Source of the DNA: Lyophyllum atratum
Taxonomy: Eukaryota; Basidiomycota; Agaricomycetes; Agaricales; Lyophyllaceae
Assembly: GCA_014905825.1 (NCBI GenBank)
Contig: JACGCN010000009.1
Coordinates: 1,674,001 to 1,738,000, forward strand
DNA: 64,000 nt
Direction: 5' to 3'
Part shown: positions 12,188 to 24,077 of the stretch, in pieces
Numbering within the stretch: the first letter of the stretch is position 1
Layout of the letters: each line of letters begins with the position of its first letter
Notes under the pieces: model-generated
Database searches by the model: none
Told to the model about the DNA's origin: nothing
What the model saw: the letters and a program-made list of their open reading frames with translations, nothing else
Translations under genes and position numbers: made by a program

Positions 12188-13591
12188 TCAGCGTAGCAGA
12201 GGCGCAGCCAGGGAAGAGCCCCTATTCTTAGGTGGTGGCACATGTGTTCTCCATCTCCAAAACATCCAGGTATCCATTATATCCTAGAAGTCGACCATTG
12301 TAACACGACAGCGAGAGAATATGTAACACGTCTCACCTTCTGAGTGCCCAATGCAATAGCTGCAATAACCGGAACTAAGAGTGGATAAGCCTCACTAAAC
12401 AAGATGAAACGACTGATCCACGCACTCGTCGTAAGGATAATACTCCAACTTTCAGGTGCAGGCTGATGATGATCAATACGAGGAACGGCGACGAATGAAA
12501 GCCTGTTTAATACGAAATTCTTGACCTAATATCGCGATACGGAGAATGAAAACACTGACCCGAGTGCAATACCTGCAAGAAGGGTGAACAGTATCAATCG
12601 CATATACATAGCGAACGAAACTCCTGAGTTCTCTGTGCTGAGATGTCGAAAGGCGCCCCAGTTCTGATATAAAATGTGCGCCATGTACACTACTTGAAGG
12701 TTAATCAACCGTGGAACGAATGAATATATCCACTTGCATTTCAAGGGAAGTAATATCACAGCAGCAAGACCAACCGCGGCAACATTTACTGTGACGCTGA
12801 TAGGGGGTCGGAATCGACATTGGCTAGAAATGAATGAATCTGTGCTGCTCACGGTAGACTGTTAGTAAGATGGCAATAAAATCGGCCAGGGGTACGCTGG
12901 ACCACTGAAGGGTCATGAACAACCTGTGGTTGGGATATTTAAGAAATCAACATGCAAGGTGAAGGACGATATACCAGGAAAACTTCCATAATAACTCCAA
13001 CAAACCCCACCCAGGGTAGGATGACAAGCTATGAGGGAATGATCAATCGCCGGTACGGGACGCACAGCGTTTCGCTACTACTCACAACTTTAGTCCATCG
13101 TACCATGAATTCTGCTGTCCTGTTGCCGAATATGATAGCTGATAGCTGGAGGAAAAGCTTTTAATAAAGAACCGTCAGCTGAGGAGGAGCACTAAAAAAA
13201 GATAGTGATGAACTTGCATCAACGGTAAAGCAAGTGTAGGAAAGGATACATCTAAGGATCCAGCGTAAATCCGTTAGAATAGACTCCGAAGCGGGCGCGA
13301 TGTTACTCACAGCATAGGAGAGGCATATAACAGTACCGCCTGGAGAAAGCACAAGCCAAAAGGGGGTGCCTGTACTTCTAATTGCCGACCAACAATGAGG
13401 AGATATGACATGGAGTAGATGATCCACGAAAGGATAAGACCAGACCAGACAGTTCGCCGTCGGACGTTGGGCGAAAAGATCACTGGCGCCAACACGGCGG
13501 CATTCAAAAAGACGCCTAGGAACGCAAACGTATTGAAGATAGTAACCGTGACTTCGGTGCTGTCTGAATCATTCAAAATCGTTTCTGGCAT
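12188..13591 (-). CDS. seven-transmembrane receptor-like protein
   Basis: Multi-pass plasma-membrane-type protein of a family common in agaricomycetes; function unknown. The start at 13591 gives MPETILNDSDSTEVTVT, then TIFNTFAFLGVFLNAAVLAP, WSGLILSWIIYSMSYLLI and FGLCFLQAVLLYASPML, ending at a gtgagt donor. Later exons give ISVTVNVAAVGLAAVILL, YMAHILYQNWGAFRHLS, GVSFAMYMRLILFTLLAGIALG, SAWISRFILFSEAYPLLVPV and the last exon DIMDTWMFWRWRTHVPPPK to a stop at 12188. The combination of an SWIIYSxSYLL helix, the GLCxxQAxLLYA helix and the YxNWxAFR loop is typical of this 7TM group. Middle exons (about 12,860-13,290) are not resolved exactly. It lies tail-to-tail with the P450. Confidence 0.7.
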
Positions 13592-14527
13592 AACGTTGTG
13601 TCGCGAGCGAGTATTCCCTGGGGCGGTGGAAGTTCAGCGTAGTGTTCTAGTTCGGCAGCACACAGGTTTTCGACCGAAAACCTCCTTTATACATGCCTAG
13701 ATGTTCCCTTGACCACAATCATAGAGAGCAAGGTCATCAAAAAAATTCAGATGGATCATGTCGTAGCATGAACATAGCGGTATCGAGCAGTTGGAGCGAT
13801 GCATGTACTATCATGGGAATCAAAACATGTTCCAAAGGTGCCCACATTTTTCCAGGTACCAAGATATTACCGAAAAAAGGCACCAACCACCAGCTAATCC
13901 TCGTGAGCGCATAAGACGAGCGCAGTCGATGGCTCCAGCAATCAACCTGTCATGATGATCGTTCAGGAAACTTGCCATCACAGCTCCGCCGATAGCGTGA
14001 AAAGGTGATGAGGACGGTCAGGAAACAACATGCTTGATGGAATCTTGGTTTGACCGGACGTTGAATCTAATCTAATCTTCTTATCTTACTACATGTGAAC
14101 AGCACCGTGGTTTGTCGCTGCTGTCCTTACCCCGACAATTGGAACGAGTGAGAAGACCTATGCATTTATATTTCTGCATGGAATGGCTAACATTGAGGAC
14201 AAAAGCGAAAGCGGTGTTATTCGGTGACGAGACTTCGATCAAATCACGTCGCTTTCGAGTCGTGGCTCGAACCTGGAAAACGGAATGTACTATAAGGTTA
14301 TCTGCTTGGTGTATTGTCTAAAGCTCGTGACAACATGCTTTTGGAGTTCCGCGATGGGAAGTGCTCGCTCGGATATGAAGTGGCCTTCCCCCAGACGTGT
14401 TCGAGTGAATGCCTGAAGTAGTGTCATGCCATCTACCCCTATCGAAGATAATGGTCGTCAGCTGGATGTTCATGATCTAGGAGGGCCACTCACTCCATCA
14501 TCACACAAAACGCTTCATAGCGCGAGA
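13592..14527. other. intergenic, nothing recognised
   Basis: Contains the promoter side of the 7TM gene and the 3' flank of VPS29. Short frames at 13693-13914 and 14112-14321 have no features that support them. Confidence 0.5.
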
Positions 14528-15331
14528 TCACCAGACCGACCCGCCTTGCGGGCTCCCTGGCGTGGGACTAGGGATGTTCTGCGGCAGCACAGTGCTCCGC
14601 GGCGCGCCTGGCGCAGATTCGGGCTCTTTCCTCCACTCAATCTTCTCCACGCGGGGCTCGCCTTCGATGAGCTGGTAGACGTACGTCACGACCACGGGAC
14701 CTTGGATGTCCATCAGGGCGAACGAAGGAATCGGGTCCCTGCGTGGTGGTGAGTGGACATTCCTCAGCGACAGGGGACCGACGCACCCGTTGTAAGCACC
14801 CGTCCACGCACCGGTAGCTGAGCCTGGGTTCAGGAAGAACTTGTTGTCAAATTCGATAGCCTGGAAACTGTGATAGTCTAGTCGTGAGTGTCAGACCAGT
14901 TGGGAGAAGCTACGGACGCACGTGTGGGTATGTCCTGAAACCAGTACGTCCACATCCATTTGGCGAGCTATTGAGCTGAGCGAGTCTAGGTCTCCGGTGG
15001 GTATACACTGGTGGCCATGTATCACGCCGATCTTTATTGGCGCATGAACCACAGTGATTGATAGAGGCGACACTGAGCTCTATATGGCATTCGAGTCAGC
15101 ATTCCCTGACCGTGACTGAAAGTAGTTACGCACCTCATCGTAGTCACCTTTGACAACGTGCACATCTGGAGAGATTGTCCTCAGGTATTCGTAGGTCTCC
15201 TTGTCACATACATTGCCAGTGCATAGGATTTGTTGGATTTTCCCGGGCATTAAGAGCTTCTTGAACTTTGCTGGGAGGTCATGTATTCTGTGAGGAATAT
15301 GGAGGTCGCCAATAACGAGAACAAGAACCAT
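14528..15331 (-). CDS. VPS29: vacuolar protein sorting-associated protein 29 (retromer subunit)
   Basis: Retromer cargo-recognition subunit on endosomes, with a metallophosphoesterase fold. Four exons: 15331-15134, 15079-14922, 14867-14787, 14738-14528 (648 nt, 215 aa, frame closed). Visible: [15 protein letters not shown] at the N-terminus, [97 protein letters not shown] and [20 protein letters not shown]. These are diagnostic of VPS29, including GDLHxPHR and GHTH. The longer upstream frame (to 15490) is ignored because [11 protein letters not shown] is the conserved start. The C-terminal Pro/Ser tail (about 30 aa after KIEWRKE) is longer than in animals, as is common in fungi. Confidence 0.97.
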
Positions 15332-15965
15332 TATCGGGTAATTGGACGATATTGCTAAGTGCCTGCGTGGAGTCTGTGACTGCGGGGCTATTGTTGTGGT
15401 CGGTTTGGCAATATGCTGGAGCTCAAACACTGACCCACTGGCGCTTGCCTGAAACGGGTTCAACGTCCCAATCACGGCCATGGTTTTCACCAGTCTTCAC
15501 CGTGTCGATCTTGAATATTTGAATCTTCTTCTTTAGCTTCAAAATCACCCGCAGCAAATCCTGAGTCAGTTTGGCGAAACCTCCGACTGAAGTTCATCTG
15601 CGTTTTTCCACAGTATGTTGTTGGTGGCTTGTATATTCACAGCTCGCAGGTTGCAGCTGAGGCCCCAGCGACATAGGCATCGACGTCCGTCATGGCACTG
15701 GACTTACTCATAGCATACTCGTAGGCAACTCCACCGACTTCAAATGATGTGTGACTGCGAACAACTATCGTGACAACCTTCAACTCTCCCTTGACCACCA
15801 CCATCATGGGCAGATCGAGACCCTCTAACTGGTACGCCATGGAAAGACGAGATGCTCTGATTGCGTCGAAGGCTTTAACAGCTACGATGGAATCTCTTTC
15901 GGAGAGCGTTAAAACCATGATGGGTCCGTGACGTATTTGAGGTCGAGCGTCTCGAATAGCTGAAT
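15332..15965. other. intergenic, nothing convincing
   Basis: A 93-codon minus-strand frame (15637-15918, MVLTLSERDSIVAVKAFD) has plausible amino-acid composition, but no family match or splice structure that I can support. Confidence 0.45.
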
Positions 15966-16540
15966 TTGAGAGGAACAGTGGCCCGGTACTCCCATATTAC
16001 GAAAAGAGTGCGGGATGGTAGTTCGGTCAAAGCCAAGGTTGACCACCACAGCCGACCTTCCAAGGAAATTTGTCACCTGCCCTCGGCGTTCGGAAGCGTA
16101 CCTACTGACATATTCTTGGAGGTTAGTAGATCTTCCGGCCCTCATTCCTTGCGGTGCATCGTGGTTGGACCTCAGGTCAATTCGCTGAAACTCTGCAGAT
16201 TGGGAGCGCACTAGAGCCAGCCGATCTTCTATCTCTATCCCGAGTCTCGAAGCAATTCCGGGCTATCTTCATGTCCAGGAACTCGCGATTCGTGTGGGCT
16301 GCGGCTTTCAGACGGGCCGAAATTACCCTGGGTCTCCCTGTGGGATGTCCCCCAGACATGAACGAACCACAGTATGCGAGTCTCATCTTCGACCAGCTAT
16401 GTTCCGCAAGTGTTAATCCCGTTTATCCAATTTTCCGAGCTGCTAATTATGCTATAGGCCTGCAACAGTGTTGACGCGTCCGAGGTCTACTTCTCACTCC
16501 GTCTGCGGTTCTGTCTCGTATGCGAGAAAGTAAAGTACGT
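15966..16540 (+). CDS. F-box protein (N-terminal part; gene probably incomplete or decayed)
   Basis: Predicted SCF ubiquitin-ligase adaptor. Exon 1 ends SVPTDIFLE (16123); exon 2 begins 16200 and continues IGSALEPADLLSLSRVSKQFR, then SRFVWAAAFRRAEITLG and CPPDMNEPQYASLIFDQLCS; exon 3 gives ACNSVDASEVYFSLRLRFCL and VCEKVK. This is the standard agaricomycete F-box wording: LPxDIFLEIxxxLEPADLLxLSRVSKxFR, then PPDMxEPxYAxLIFD, then a Cys-rich linker. The second intron uses a GC donor (gcaagt at 16406) and an AG acceptor before GCC TGC. I cannot find a clean continuation after about 16,540. A possible remnant with DDNRLTNIAEQRKAR lies near 16,985, so the gene may be truncated or degenerate. Start codon uncertain. 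Confidence 0.6.
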
Positions 16541-17657
16541 ATCCACCCGCCGCTGTTAGTTCACTCACCACCTAATCGGCATGTAAGTATAAGGCCAGGG
16601 ACGTCCATCTCGCACCCGCCCTGGATGGAACGAGGTCAAATCTGGAAACTCCTTCCAGCCGCGTCCTGTGAGTGACTCCTCCAAGATAACCGCAACACGG
16701 ACCAACCGCAACATTCACTCGTGAGATCCGAGCCGCCCCATGGCTACGAGCTCGCAAAGGAACATCAAGCAGCACAGATACTCCGTGGTTGAACATGCCG
16801 CAGTCGCGCACCAATATCTCGATCTGCGGCACGACCAGGGAGCTCTCGGTGAGTACCGGGCGAACCGGGAAGTAGTTGCGACTGTGTTGATGCAGGTAGG
16901 TTTATACTCATTCTCGCGATGCTGAGTTGCTATGTTGAATCATTGCGCCTTCCAGCACGGCTTTCTCTTGACGAGATGGGACGACAATAGATTGACGAAT
17001 ATCGCAGAGCAGCGGAAGGCAAGGTAGACTTTGGACCTCTTTATCCAAGCTATACGTTTACCGACGGATATCTTTCAGACCCAGGATTGTCGTGGAACAC
17101 CAGCTACTCTCGATCAGGAGAGTTGTAGACATCTTTGTGCTTACTCTGTTTTTCTATCTAATATCTCTGGTTATTGCCTGAGAACCCCCAGAGCCCATAT
17201 AGGATGACGTACATTCTGCTGTACCGACATGTCCACTTTCCGATTTCGCATATCTGTCTATGTTTCCAATGGGACAACTTGACCGCGTTCGAATTGCGTC
17301 GATTTACGGGAGGGACATTAGATTTGACTCCCTATCTGTATTCTAGTAAATATATACGCGGTCTCGAAACCGTCTTCAACTGTGTTGTTTTATTTTTTCG
17401 TTGGGTCGGAATCGAGACTCATGGACTGCCTTCATAAGGTATCGCTGCATGCTACGCCCATCGAAAAAATTATCGGCGTCCCGCTGCCACCGAGCAACTT
17501 CAGACATTCACTCAGGCCGATGACCCTCCAAGCTTCTAGGGATATGTAGTATATTTGAAGGTATAGGTTACAGACTAGTCCCGTGAAAATCACAAAGGAA
17601 GAAACTACAAATCCAGATTGTCGATGAAAGAAGAAACAATATGCCTCACTACATCAC
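16541..17657. other. possible decayed F-box 3' region, otherwise empty
   Basis: Some frames resemble the C-terminal helical part of fungal F-box proteins (near 16,950-17,050), but no continuous model can be built. Nothing else is recognised. Confidence 0.35.
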
Positions 17658-19319
17658 TCATCCAACTACCAGCCCCATGAACAAAATCCACCCCAACGCA
17701 CCCACAGCCACCGCGCCCCCAGCAGAGGCAACGCCCATCGCGATTGCTGTATTCTTGGTCCCATGACCGCCGCCACCAGTGGAGCCGCCGGAGGACGACG
17801 TCGAGCTGGCGCCAATGGGGCCTGTCTGTGTAGGGCGCTGCGCTGCGGCCGAGGTCGCGGATTGATACCTGCGAGAAAGGGTCATGAGCATCAGATATGG
17901 CGGAGGCGAGCCAGGATGGAGGTATAGAGAACAGGGAAGAGAGTCAAGAGAACGAAAGATTGACTCACGCAGACATAGCCTTCGCGTCGTCCCTATTGAG
18001 GTTGACCAGCACATGATCGACTATATGAATAACACCTCTATCCGTCAATACATCCGTCTTGATGATCTTCGCGCTCGCGCCATTCGCACTCGTGATGTAG
18101 GTGCCCGACGAGTTCGCGTTGAAAGTCAGGGATTGACCCGCCGCCGAGACAAAGTTCGATGAGGAGGAGTCGAGTTGCGGCGAGTAGTACGTTGTGCCGT
18201 TGATGTACTACACTCGACCATCGAGTCAGCATACATGCAGTGATCAAGGAGAAGAGATTACTATGGCGTACGTGGTTACTTAAAAGCGCAAGCAGGGCAG
18301 TCTGGTTGTTGACCAAGCCAGTGAGCGTAGATTGTGCATTCTTAAGGGCCGCATCGTCGGGTGCAAAAAAGGTGTAGCCTTGTGTCCTATTCGCTTCAAG
18401 AGCCTGCTCGACAGTCGCGTTCGTTCCATTGGGGAAGAAACTCGGTACGGCTACCATGTCCACTATGCCATTGAGAGAAGTGAGGTTATTTGCGGCAGCG
18501 ACTTTGTCGAAGGATCCCGGAGGCATGAGCACGTTTGAGATAGTTGCGACCAGGATGTGACCGACGGCCATTGTGGTGAGGACAGTGACCTCAGGTCTGC
18601 GATAGAGCGTAAGCAAGATGTTATGGACGCTCGGTGTACGCTGTGGCAGGGTGCTTACTTTTGGTTCAGAAAGTAGATGGTGGAGTTGGAGGTCATGTCG
18701 TTCCTCGTCCAAGCTACGACCTGGGCGTTGTTGCCCTCGAGGTCGACAAGCGTTCCGTCGGTGAGGAGGGTATGGGCCACGGTTACGGAGGGGAGGACGG
18801 CACAGGCCAGCGATGCATTGCCCTGGGTGCTGTTTACGAAGTAGCCGGGAACAACGTGGTATGAGAGGACTTGTGCTAGGAGCTGTGGATTGTTGGAAAC
18901 GGACGCGACTGCGGGGGCGTCGACTGCAGAGCAAACGTCAGTAATTTTGCGCATATATAGAGGTGAAGGAACCCGAAGGTGTCATGAGTCATTGAAAAAT
19001 ATCGCATTGTGAGCACTCGGTGTGATGAGGTGTACACGAACCAATACATGGCGAATGGTGAAACTACGAGATGCGGGGATATGGGAGAGGACTTACACGC
19101 AGCGTTATTCGGCGCATAAACGGTGTAGTTGTTCCCATTAACGAGGGCGGCCATCATGTCCTGGCCCGGCTTCGTTCCGTTTATTTTCCCCAGAGCCGTC
19201 GCAAACGAGGTAAGCCCCGCTTTCTGGAACGCGCTCATCAAACCAGGCGCGTCGAGACTTTGCGCTTGAGCGTGGAAGCAGATACCGGAGAGAATGAGGG
19301 GGGCAAGGAAGTTACGCAT
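17658..19319 (-). CDS. secreted fasciclin (FAS1) domain protein, probably GPI-anchored, 420 aa
   Basis: Cell-surface adhesion-type protein. Five exons: 19319-19097, 18923-18659, 18596-18272, 18207-17969, 17868-17658 (1,263 nt, closed frame). Residues 1-20 (MRNFLAPLILSGICFHAQAQ) form a signal peptide. The first FAS1 domain carries NYTVYAPNNAAFDA, LLAQVLSYHVVPGYF and TLLTDGTLVDLEGNNAQVV. The second carries YTFFAPDDAALKNAQSTL, LLALLSNHYINGTTYYSPQL, SAKIIKTDVLTDRGVIHIVD and HVLVNLN. The FAS1 H-box/YH motifs (LSYHVV, VIHIVDHVL) are present. A Ser/Thr/Gly-rich stalk then leads to a hydrophobic C-terminus (AIAMGVASAGGAVAVGALGW) without a charged tail, as expected for a GPI-attachment signal. N-glycosylation sites (NYT, NST, NGT) are frequent. 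Confidence 0.95.
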
Positions 19320-20045
19320 GTTGGGGGCGTGCGATGGATGATAGTGGGAGGGAAAAGGGGGAAACGGCGGGAGTCCTTGAAGTGAATGTTATATAGGCCG
19401 GCGGGGCCCCGGAGCCGCCATTCCGAGGGAGGACGAAAATGAAATGACGTCGGTGAGCGGGCTACGATCTTGGCTTGACGGGTAAGCGTTCATCGTCTCC
19501 TACGCCAGCTGGCCAAGAAAAAAACATGAGACTACTGCAGCTGCTTGGCGCGGAGCTAAGGAGATGCAAATGTATCATTATGTGCTGCGCATAAAAAGAC
19601 CAGTAAGCTTCAACTGAGAAAACATGTGCATATCAGAGCGTAAGATGTTGAGCGTCGAGTTTTTGAACGGTGAGCAAGTAAAGCAAGGTTCAATGTTGGT
19701 CGCGTGGTGTTTATTAATAAGTAAACCAGCCCTAACCCTAAAAACAGACTCTGTTTCGATCACTGATCGTCGTTTTCAACATCGACCTTTCTGTATAAAC
19801 ATCCTCAAATTCAAAGATGCGTTTCGGGATCCATGTCAACAACGAATATACGAGCCTCGTCAAATACGCTCGGAGAGTGGCAGCCAAGGAATGACAGTCT
19901 TAGAAACGATGAAAATGATAACGAAAACGGGTCCAGAAGGAGAAATTTGGGAAGACATTTCGAAACATACATAGGTGAAGGTGAACTATTGACGAAGATT
20001 TGAACACGACAAAAAGCGAGTGGATCAGCGCCAACCACCACAATA
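19320..20045. other. intergenic, nothing recognised
   Basis: Promoter side of the FAS1 gene and 3' flank of the lectin-like gene. The 116-codon plus-strand frame at 19624-19974 is not supported by motif or splicing. Confidence 0.5.
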
Positions 20046-20768
20046 TCAGTTGGGGAGAGGAGCAAGCTGCCACGGCGACGCATCATTCACCTTCACCGCC
20101 TCGACCAAGGTCCCCGGCACCCCCGGACTGACGAACCCAACTCTCAGGACGTTCGTCGTAGGATTCTCAAGCGCATACAAGTAGTCCCTGCCCGGCGTAA
20201 CCGAGAATCCCATATGGTCAATGCATTCCGCACAATTATTACCATACCGGCCTCCCACTCCAGCCGTCCACTTGTATTCTTTGAGGATGCGGTCGGGGGA
20301 GAGGAAGTACACATGGAACTTGAGTGAGAACAACACGACGTTAGCTCACGAGCCATGAACGGCATCAGTATGATTGATATACGCACTCCTTGGTCAGCGT
20401 TTCCGATAGCGGTAAAAGCAATGGGCGTGCCGCGGAGGATAGGCTCGGTGGCTGGTACAAGCGCCCCAGCGGGGAAATCGGTTCGGCCGGTGGTGAACGG
20501 GCCATCCGTGATGCCATACTGGACGATCGCACCGGTCGAGTCTTGGTAGACCAACCGGGTTTGAGGGGCGCGTGTGCCAAAGAGTTCCACTGCAGCGACG
20601 TTGCCAAGGGGCGATACTGGCACGTAGTTTACAGCGGACGTGTTCTGGGTGTTGACAGCGGAGGCGTGGACTCCGATGGCGAATGCGACGACCTGCGGTT
20701 ACTGAGTAAGGGATAGATTGTGTTGGGTGATAGCTAAGACTCACGGCGAAGAGCTTTGACGCGATCAT
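20046..20768 (-). CDS. small secreted lectin-like protein (fucose-lectin-type propeller blades), 200 aa
   Basis: Three exons: 20768-20745, 20692-20387, 20318-20046 (603 nt, frame closed). The first exon encodes only MIASKLFA and joins VVAFAIGVHASAV to make a signal peptide. The mature part has two blade-like segments: TRLVYQDSTGAIVQYGITDG with TPIAFTAIGNADQG, and FHVYFLSPDRILKEYKWTAG with RDYLYALENPTTNVLRVGFV. The R-x-V/Y-Y-Q-D-x-x-G-x-I-x-x-Y pattern recalls repeats of the fungal fucose-specific lectin superfamily. At about 185 mature residues it is too short for a six-blade propeller, so it would have to oligomerise or have another fold. CAEC supplies a possible disulphide. Family assignment is an inference from repeat wording; sugar binding is not shown. 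Confidence 0.65.
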
Positions 20769-21632
20769 GTTGGAAGAATCAAGAAGTGTAGTAGCGTTTG
20801 CTGCTGAGCGTGCACCAACTACATCCTCAGATTTATACCTCCCAGCTAAAGGATTTATGCCTATTACAGCCACATACACCTGCCGTTTAGCAAGCCCTTC
20901 AATTCCACCTGTACTGCACTTAGCGTTGCGGAAAATAGACGGACGAGCCTAGAATCCACGATCAATTCTATTGGAGGTTCCATGCTGCCTGCATACGAGT
21001 TTAGAGACGGCGAAATCTATATGACAATTCCATGAGAAAATGTAGAAGCATTGAGGAAACGAAAGAACCTTATACTCGAGTACTATAGTAAAACATTCTA
21101 TGCCCGTGATCTACTTCTAAGCGCTTATAACCCGAGCGCTTCTTGATTTTGATCTGATGCTTGTAAGTAACATATCCACCGTCATCCGCGCTAAAACGTA
21201 TGCGTGCATACTGACTAGACTAGGATGGTCCAAGCACCTTCGAAACCAGAACACCACCAAGAAGCGTGTTCAGGATCTAGCAAGAGGGCTTCAGTTCCTG
21301 CTGTCCGCACAGGTGGAATACAAAAACGGCCAGAAGGCGGCTCGAGTTGGCGCCTAGGCAATAATAGGAAAAATTGACAACAAAATGTCAGCCCACTAAG
21401 TAGAGCGTTTTGGTATTAAATCAGCCTCAAATCGGTGGTCTGTGAGATGGGAACCTAGAAGACACGTTGGAGTTTCAGCTCCTAGAAGGCCAATAGCTGT
21501 TGAGTACATCGAGGCGTCCTTCTATCATATATAGCGAGAAGCCATACCTTCCTCTGTTTGGTATAACCAAGTTCTTCGACACGCCGTAGCGAAGTTGTCT
21601 AGCATGCCTTCTGAAAAAAGTAAGCTCCAGTA
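20769..21632. other. intergenic flank of the transposon array
   Basis: Single-copy sequence to the left of the array; no gene recognised. Sequence identity with the later units begins at catcagg, 21633. The upstream bases (gctccagta) are unrelated to those before units 2 and 3. Confidence 0.6.
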
Positions 21633-21891
21633 CATCAGGAAAACCGTCAACGACTAAGTAGGCCAATTTGGCCAACATAGGCCTCGTAGCCGGTTAGGTT
21701 AGTCCCCAATATGTAGAGGGCCATAGGCACCACTTAAGATAAGTAGGTCAGCATAGTCGGTGTTAGGCTTATATACACTTAGGCTTTTAGGTCTCATATC
21801 CAACATAGGCAGGTAATGAGCTAAATAGAATTGATTGTTATGCTAGGTACTTCGGGTGCACGGTAATTTGTATGGTATGTATTGTCGGAAA
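21633..21891. repeat. left end of the unit with TAGGC sub-terminal repeats
   Basis: Between the left boundary and the DUF6532-like stop, the motif taggc recurs (for example taggccaa, ataggcctc, ataggcacc, ttaggctta, ttaggcttt, ataggcagg) near a ggccaatttggcc palindrome. CACTA-like transposons have sub-terminal repeats that bind the transposase, so this may be the transposase recognition end. No matching inverted end was found after the transposase gene. The same segment recurs at 31676-31934 and 44791-45049. Confidence 0.5.
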
Positions 21892-24077
21892 CTAGTTCTC
21901 ATCATCGGACAAGACAAGATCCGTCCACTCTTTCTTGGCTGCCTCAAAGTCGACATCTCCCAACTGAATCGCACGGCTGGCTGCCACGGTGTCGACCTTG
22001 GCATGTTTCCTGACCAGGTAAATTAAGTAATTTGAAAAACCATAACGGGCATTGCACGACATACTCACCGTGCATTCTTGAGGATGTGTTTGAGTAGACG
22101 AGGAACAATGTTTGCGTCCTTTGTGTTGGTTTCAAAACTCTTGAGTGTCTGGAGATGTACGTCGAATTTATCTTGATACCCGGTGACCGAAAATGGGACG
22201 TCCTGGTGCTCGCCGCTTTGCCATTCATCAAGGCAGCATTCAACCTGCAGGAGGGTCAGCGGGTGTCATAGTCAGGGGCTGGTTCACCAACCGCGGTCAG
22301 CACGAAGGCGATGGTGACGAGAGGTATTGCGTCATCAGTGGAGTACTCCTCGTGGGTAACCCCTTCGTCGGTCTTGCTTTTGAACCACATTTTGTTGACC
22401 ACAGCTTGGATGATGGGGTGGAGGTACATTCCGGTGCGCTTTGCAGGATCCTGAGCGAGAACAGTTAGTGACAATGCAACTACGTGAGTATAGAAGAATA
22501 CCTTGTAAAGAAAAGCAGATCTCTCAAGCAGATCCTCGACCTTGTTTCTGTTGGCACGTTTGCCATTCTCGCCGGCGAGACCATAGAGCGACTCCACGAG
22601 AGGTCGACAGAGTGTCTTGACCTGGCCGCGGGTCTGCGAAGACCTAGCTGTGATCTGGAGTATGACGGCCTCAGTGGATATTGTTGGACGAAAGAAGAAC
22701 ATGAAATGTACATACCAGTTTGAGGACGTCCTCATCAAATTCAACCTGCACGCCACGATCCTGGCAAGCTGCAACCCAAACAGCACCCGCCCACCCGCGA
22801 TCTTCATCACGGCTTGGGCAAGGGTTGATGGTACTGATGTGTGCGCGGTAAGAGACGATGGCGTCCTCCAAGATGTTCTTCGTGAACTCGTCGAAATCAG
22901 AAGCCCTTGGACGGCCGCGAGTTCCTGTCGTACCAGTCTTTGTCTTTTTGACGACAACAGTGGTTGAAGGTGCTGGGGTAGAGGGAGGATCCTTCCGAAC
23001 ACCGAGAGAAGAGTCCTGTCGAGTATCGCGCTCGTCACGTTGGGAAGACGGCCTACGCTCATGGCGCTCAGCCGGGAAGTGCTCGACATCGGTGTGGTGG
23101 TAATGGGTTGGCTCCTCGAAGTCGACACCTTCGTTTCCCACAGCAAACTCATCGTCGCTATCTATAATAAACATGATCATCATGCCCGTGTAAGCAGTAA
23201 GGAAGCTTAGATACATACACTGTGCATCTTGAGGGACGCGCTGATGGCGAGTATACTCAACGCCATCTGGCTGCTGGTAGTAGCCTTCAACACGAGGGGT
23301 ATAAGGTCCTGGGCGACGTCTGGGTGTTTCATTACGTGGCATTGAGGATGCTGGATGGCTAGAAGGGTTTCGCAGATTGATGAACGGTGCAGATACAGCC
23401 CTCGGTTCCATGACCGGCGGATCAGGGCGAGAGGCGCCAGGGAGTCTTCTGACCAGTTGCCGTCCAGGTGTAGGCTGGTATTGCTGCTGAACGCAATCAA
23501 AAGATGAACATGTGTCCATGAAGACGACTCACTTGGTCAGGCAGCGGGGCCTCATTTTCCTTGCCACTTACACGATGGACCAAAGTCCTCCCATTGCGAG
23601 TGGTGATCTTGATGGGAGGAGGAATGGTAACACTAGAAAACTGAGGACCAATGATGATGGGGATCTGATAAGAGATAAGGAAAAAGGACTTACAAAAGAC
23701 TCCTCTTCTTCATAGTCGTCGTCGCCGCCTGTGAAGTCAATTATGAGTCGTCGGATAGTGATACAGTTGATAGATACATACCGGCATCATTCTGGTCAGT
23801 ATTGCTGACGGTCAGCCGTGTGAAACCCCTGTGCTCCTCTTGCGCCTGTTCAGCACGAAGAGAGGCAACAAAAGCTCGTTTCTTGGCAGCTTCGGCTCTG
23901 GATGTTTCATCTGCGACTGGAAAATGAATGTATAAGATCGATACAAAAAAGGTGGATGGGAACCATACCTTTCTCTTTTTGTTTTTCAGTCAGCTTTCTG
24001 GAACGTCCCGTACTTGAGGGGGCTGGCTCGGGTACGGGCACAGGAGTGGCTTTAGCTGACTTGCGAGTGGCAGCCAT
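21892..24077 (-). CDS. DUF6532-like transposon accessory protein, copy 1, 576 aa
   Basis: Second gene of the element. Ten exons by eye: 24077-23969, 23916-23782, 23728-23694, 23664-23533, 23486-23219, 23161-22716, 22654-22502, 22450-22292, 22244-22069, 22009-21892 (1,731 nt, closes in frame). Residues 1-35 are basic (MAATRKSAKATPVPVPEPAP). Acidic and Ser/Pro-rich regions follow up to about residue 300. The C-terminal half is folded: FDEFTKNILEDAIVSYRAHI, DRGWAGAVWVAACQDRGV, ITARSSQTRGQVKTLCRPLV, FLYKDPAKRTGMYLHPIIQA, ECCLDEWQSGEHQ and DVHLQTLKSFETNT. That half resembles the fungal DUF6532 domain. It is probably a DNA- or transposase-associated factor, comparable in position to accessory proteins of CACTA elements; this role is inferred. 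One splice (donor gttggt at 22291) is non-ideal. Confidence 0.8.

Noticed and set aside
15637..15918. 93-codon minus-strand frame near the F-box gene
   Set aside because: Reasonable composition but no recognisable family, start context or splice partner.
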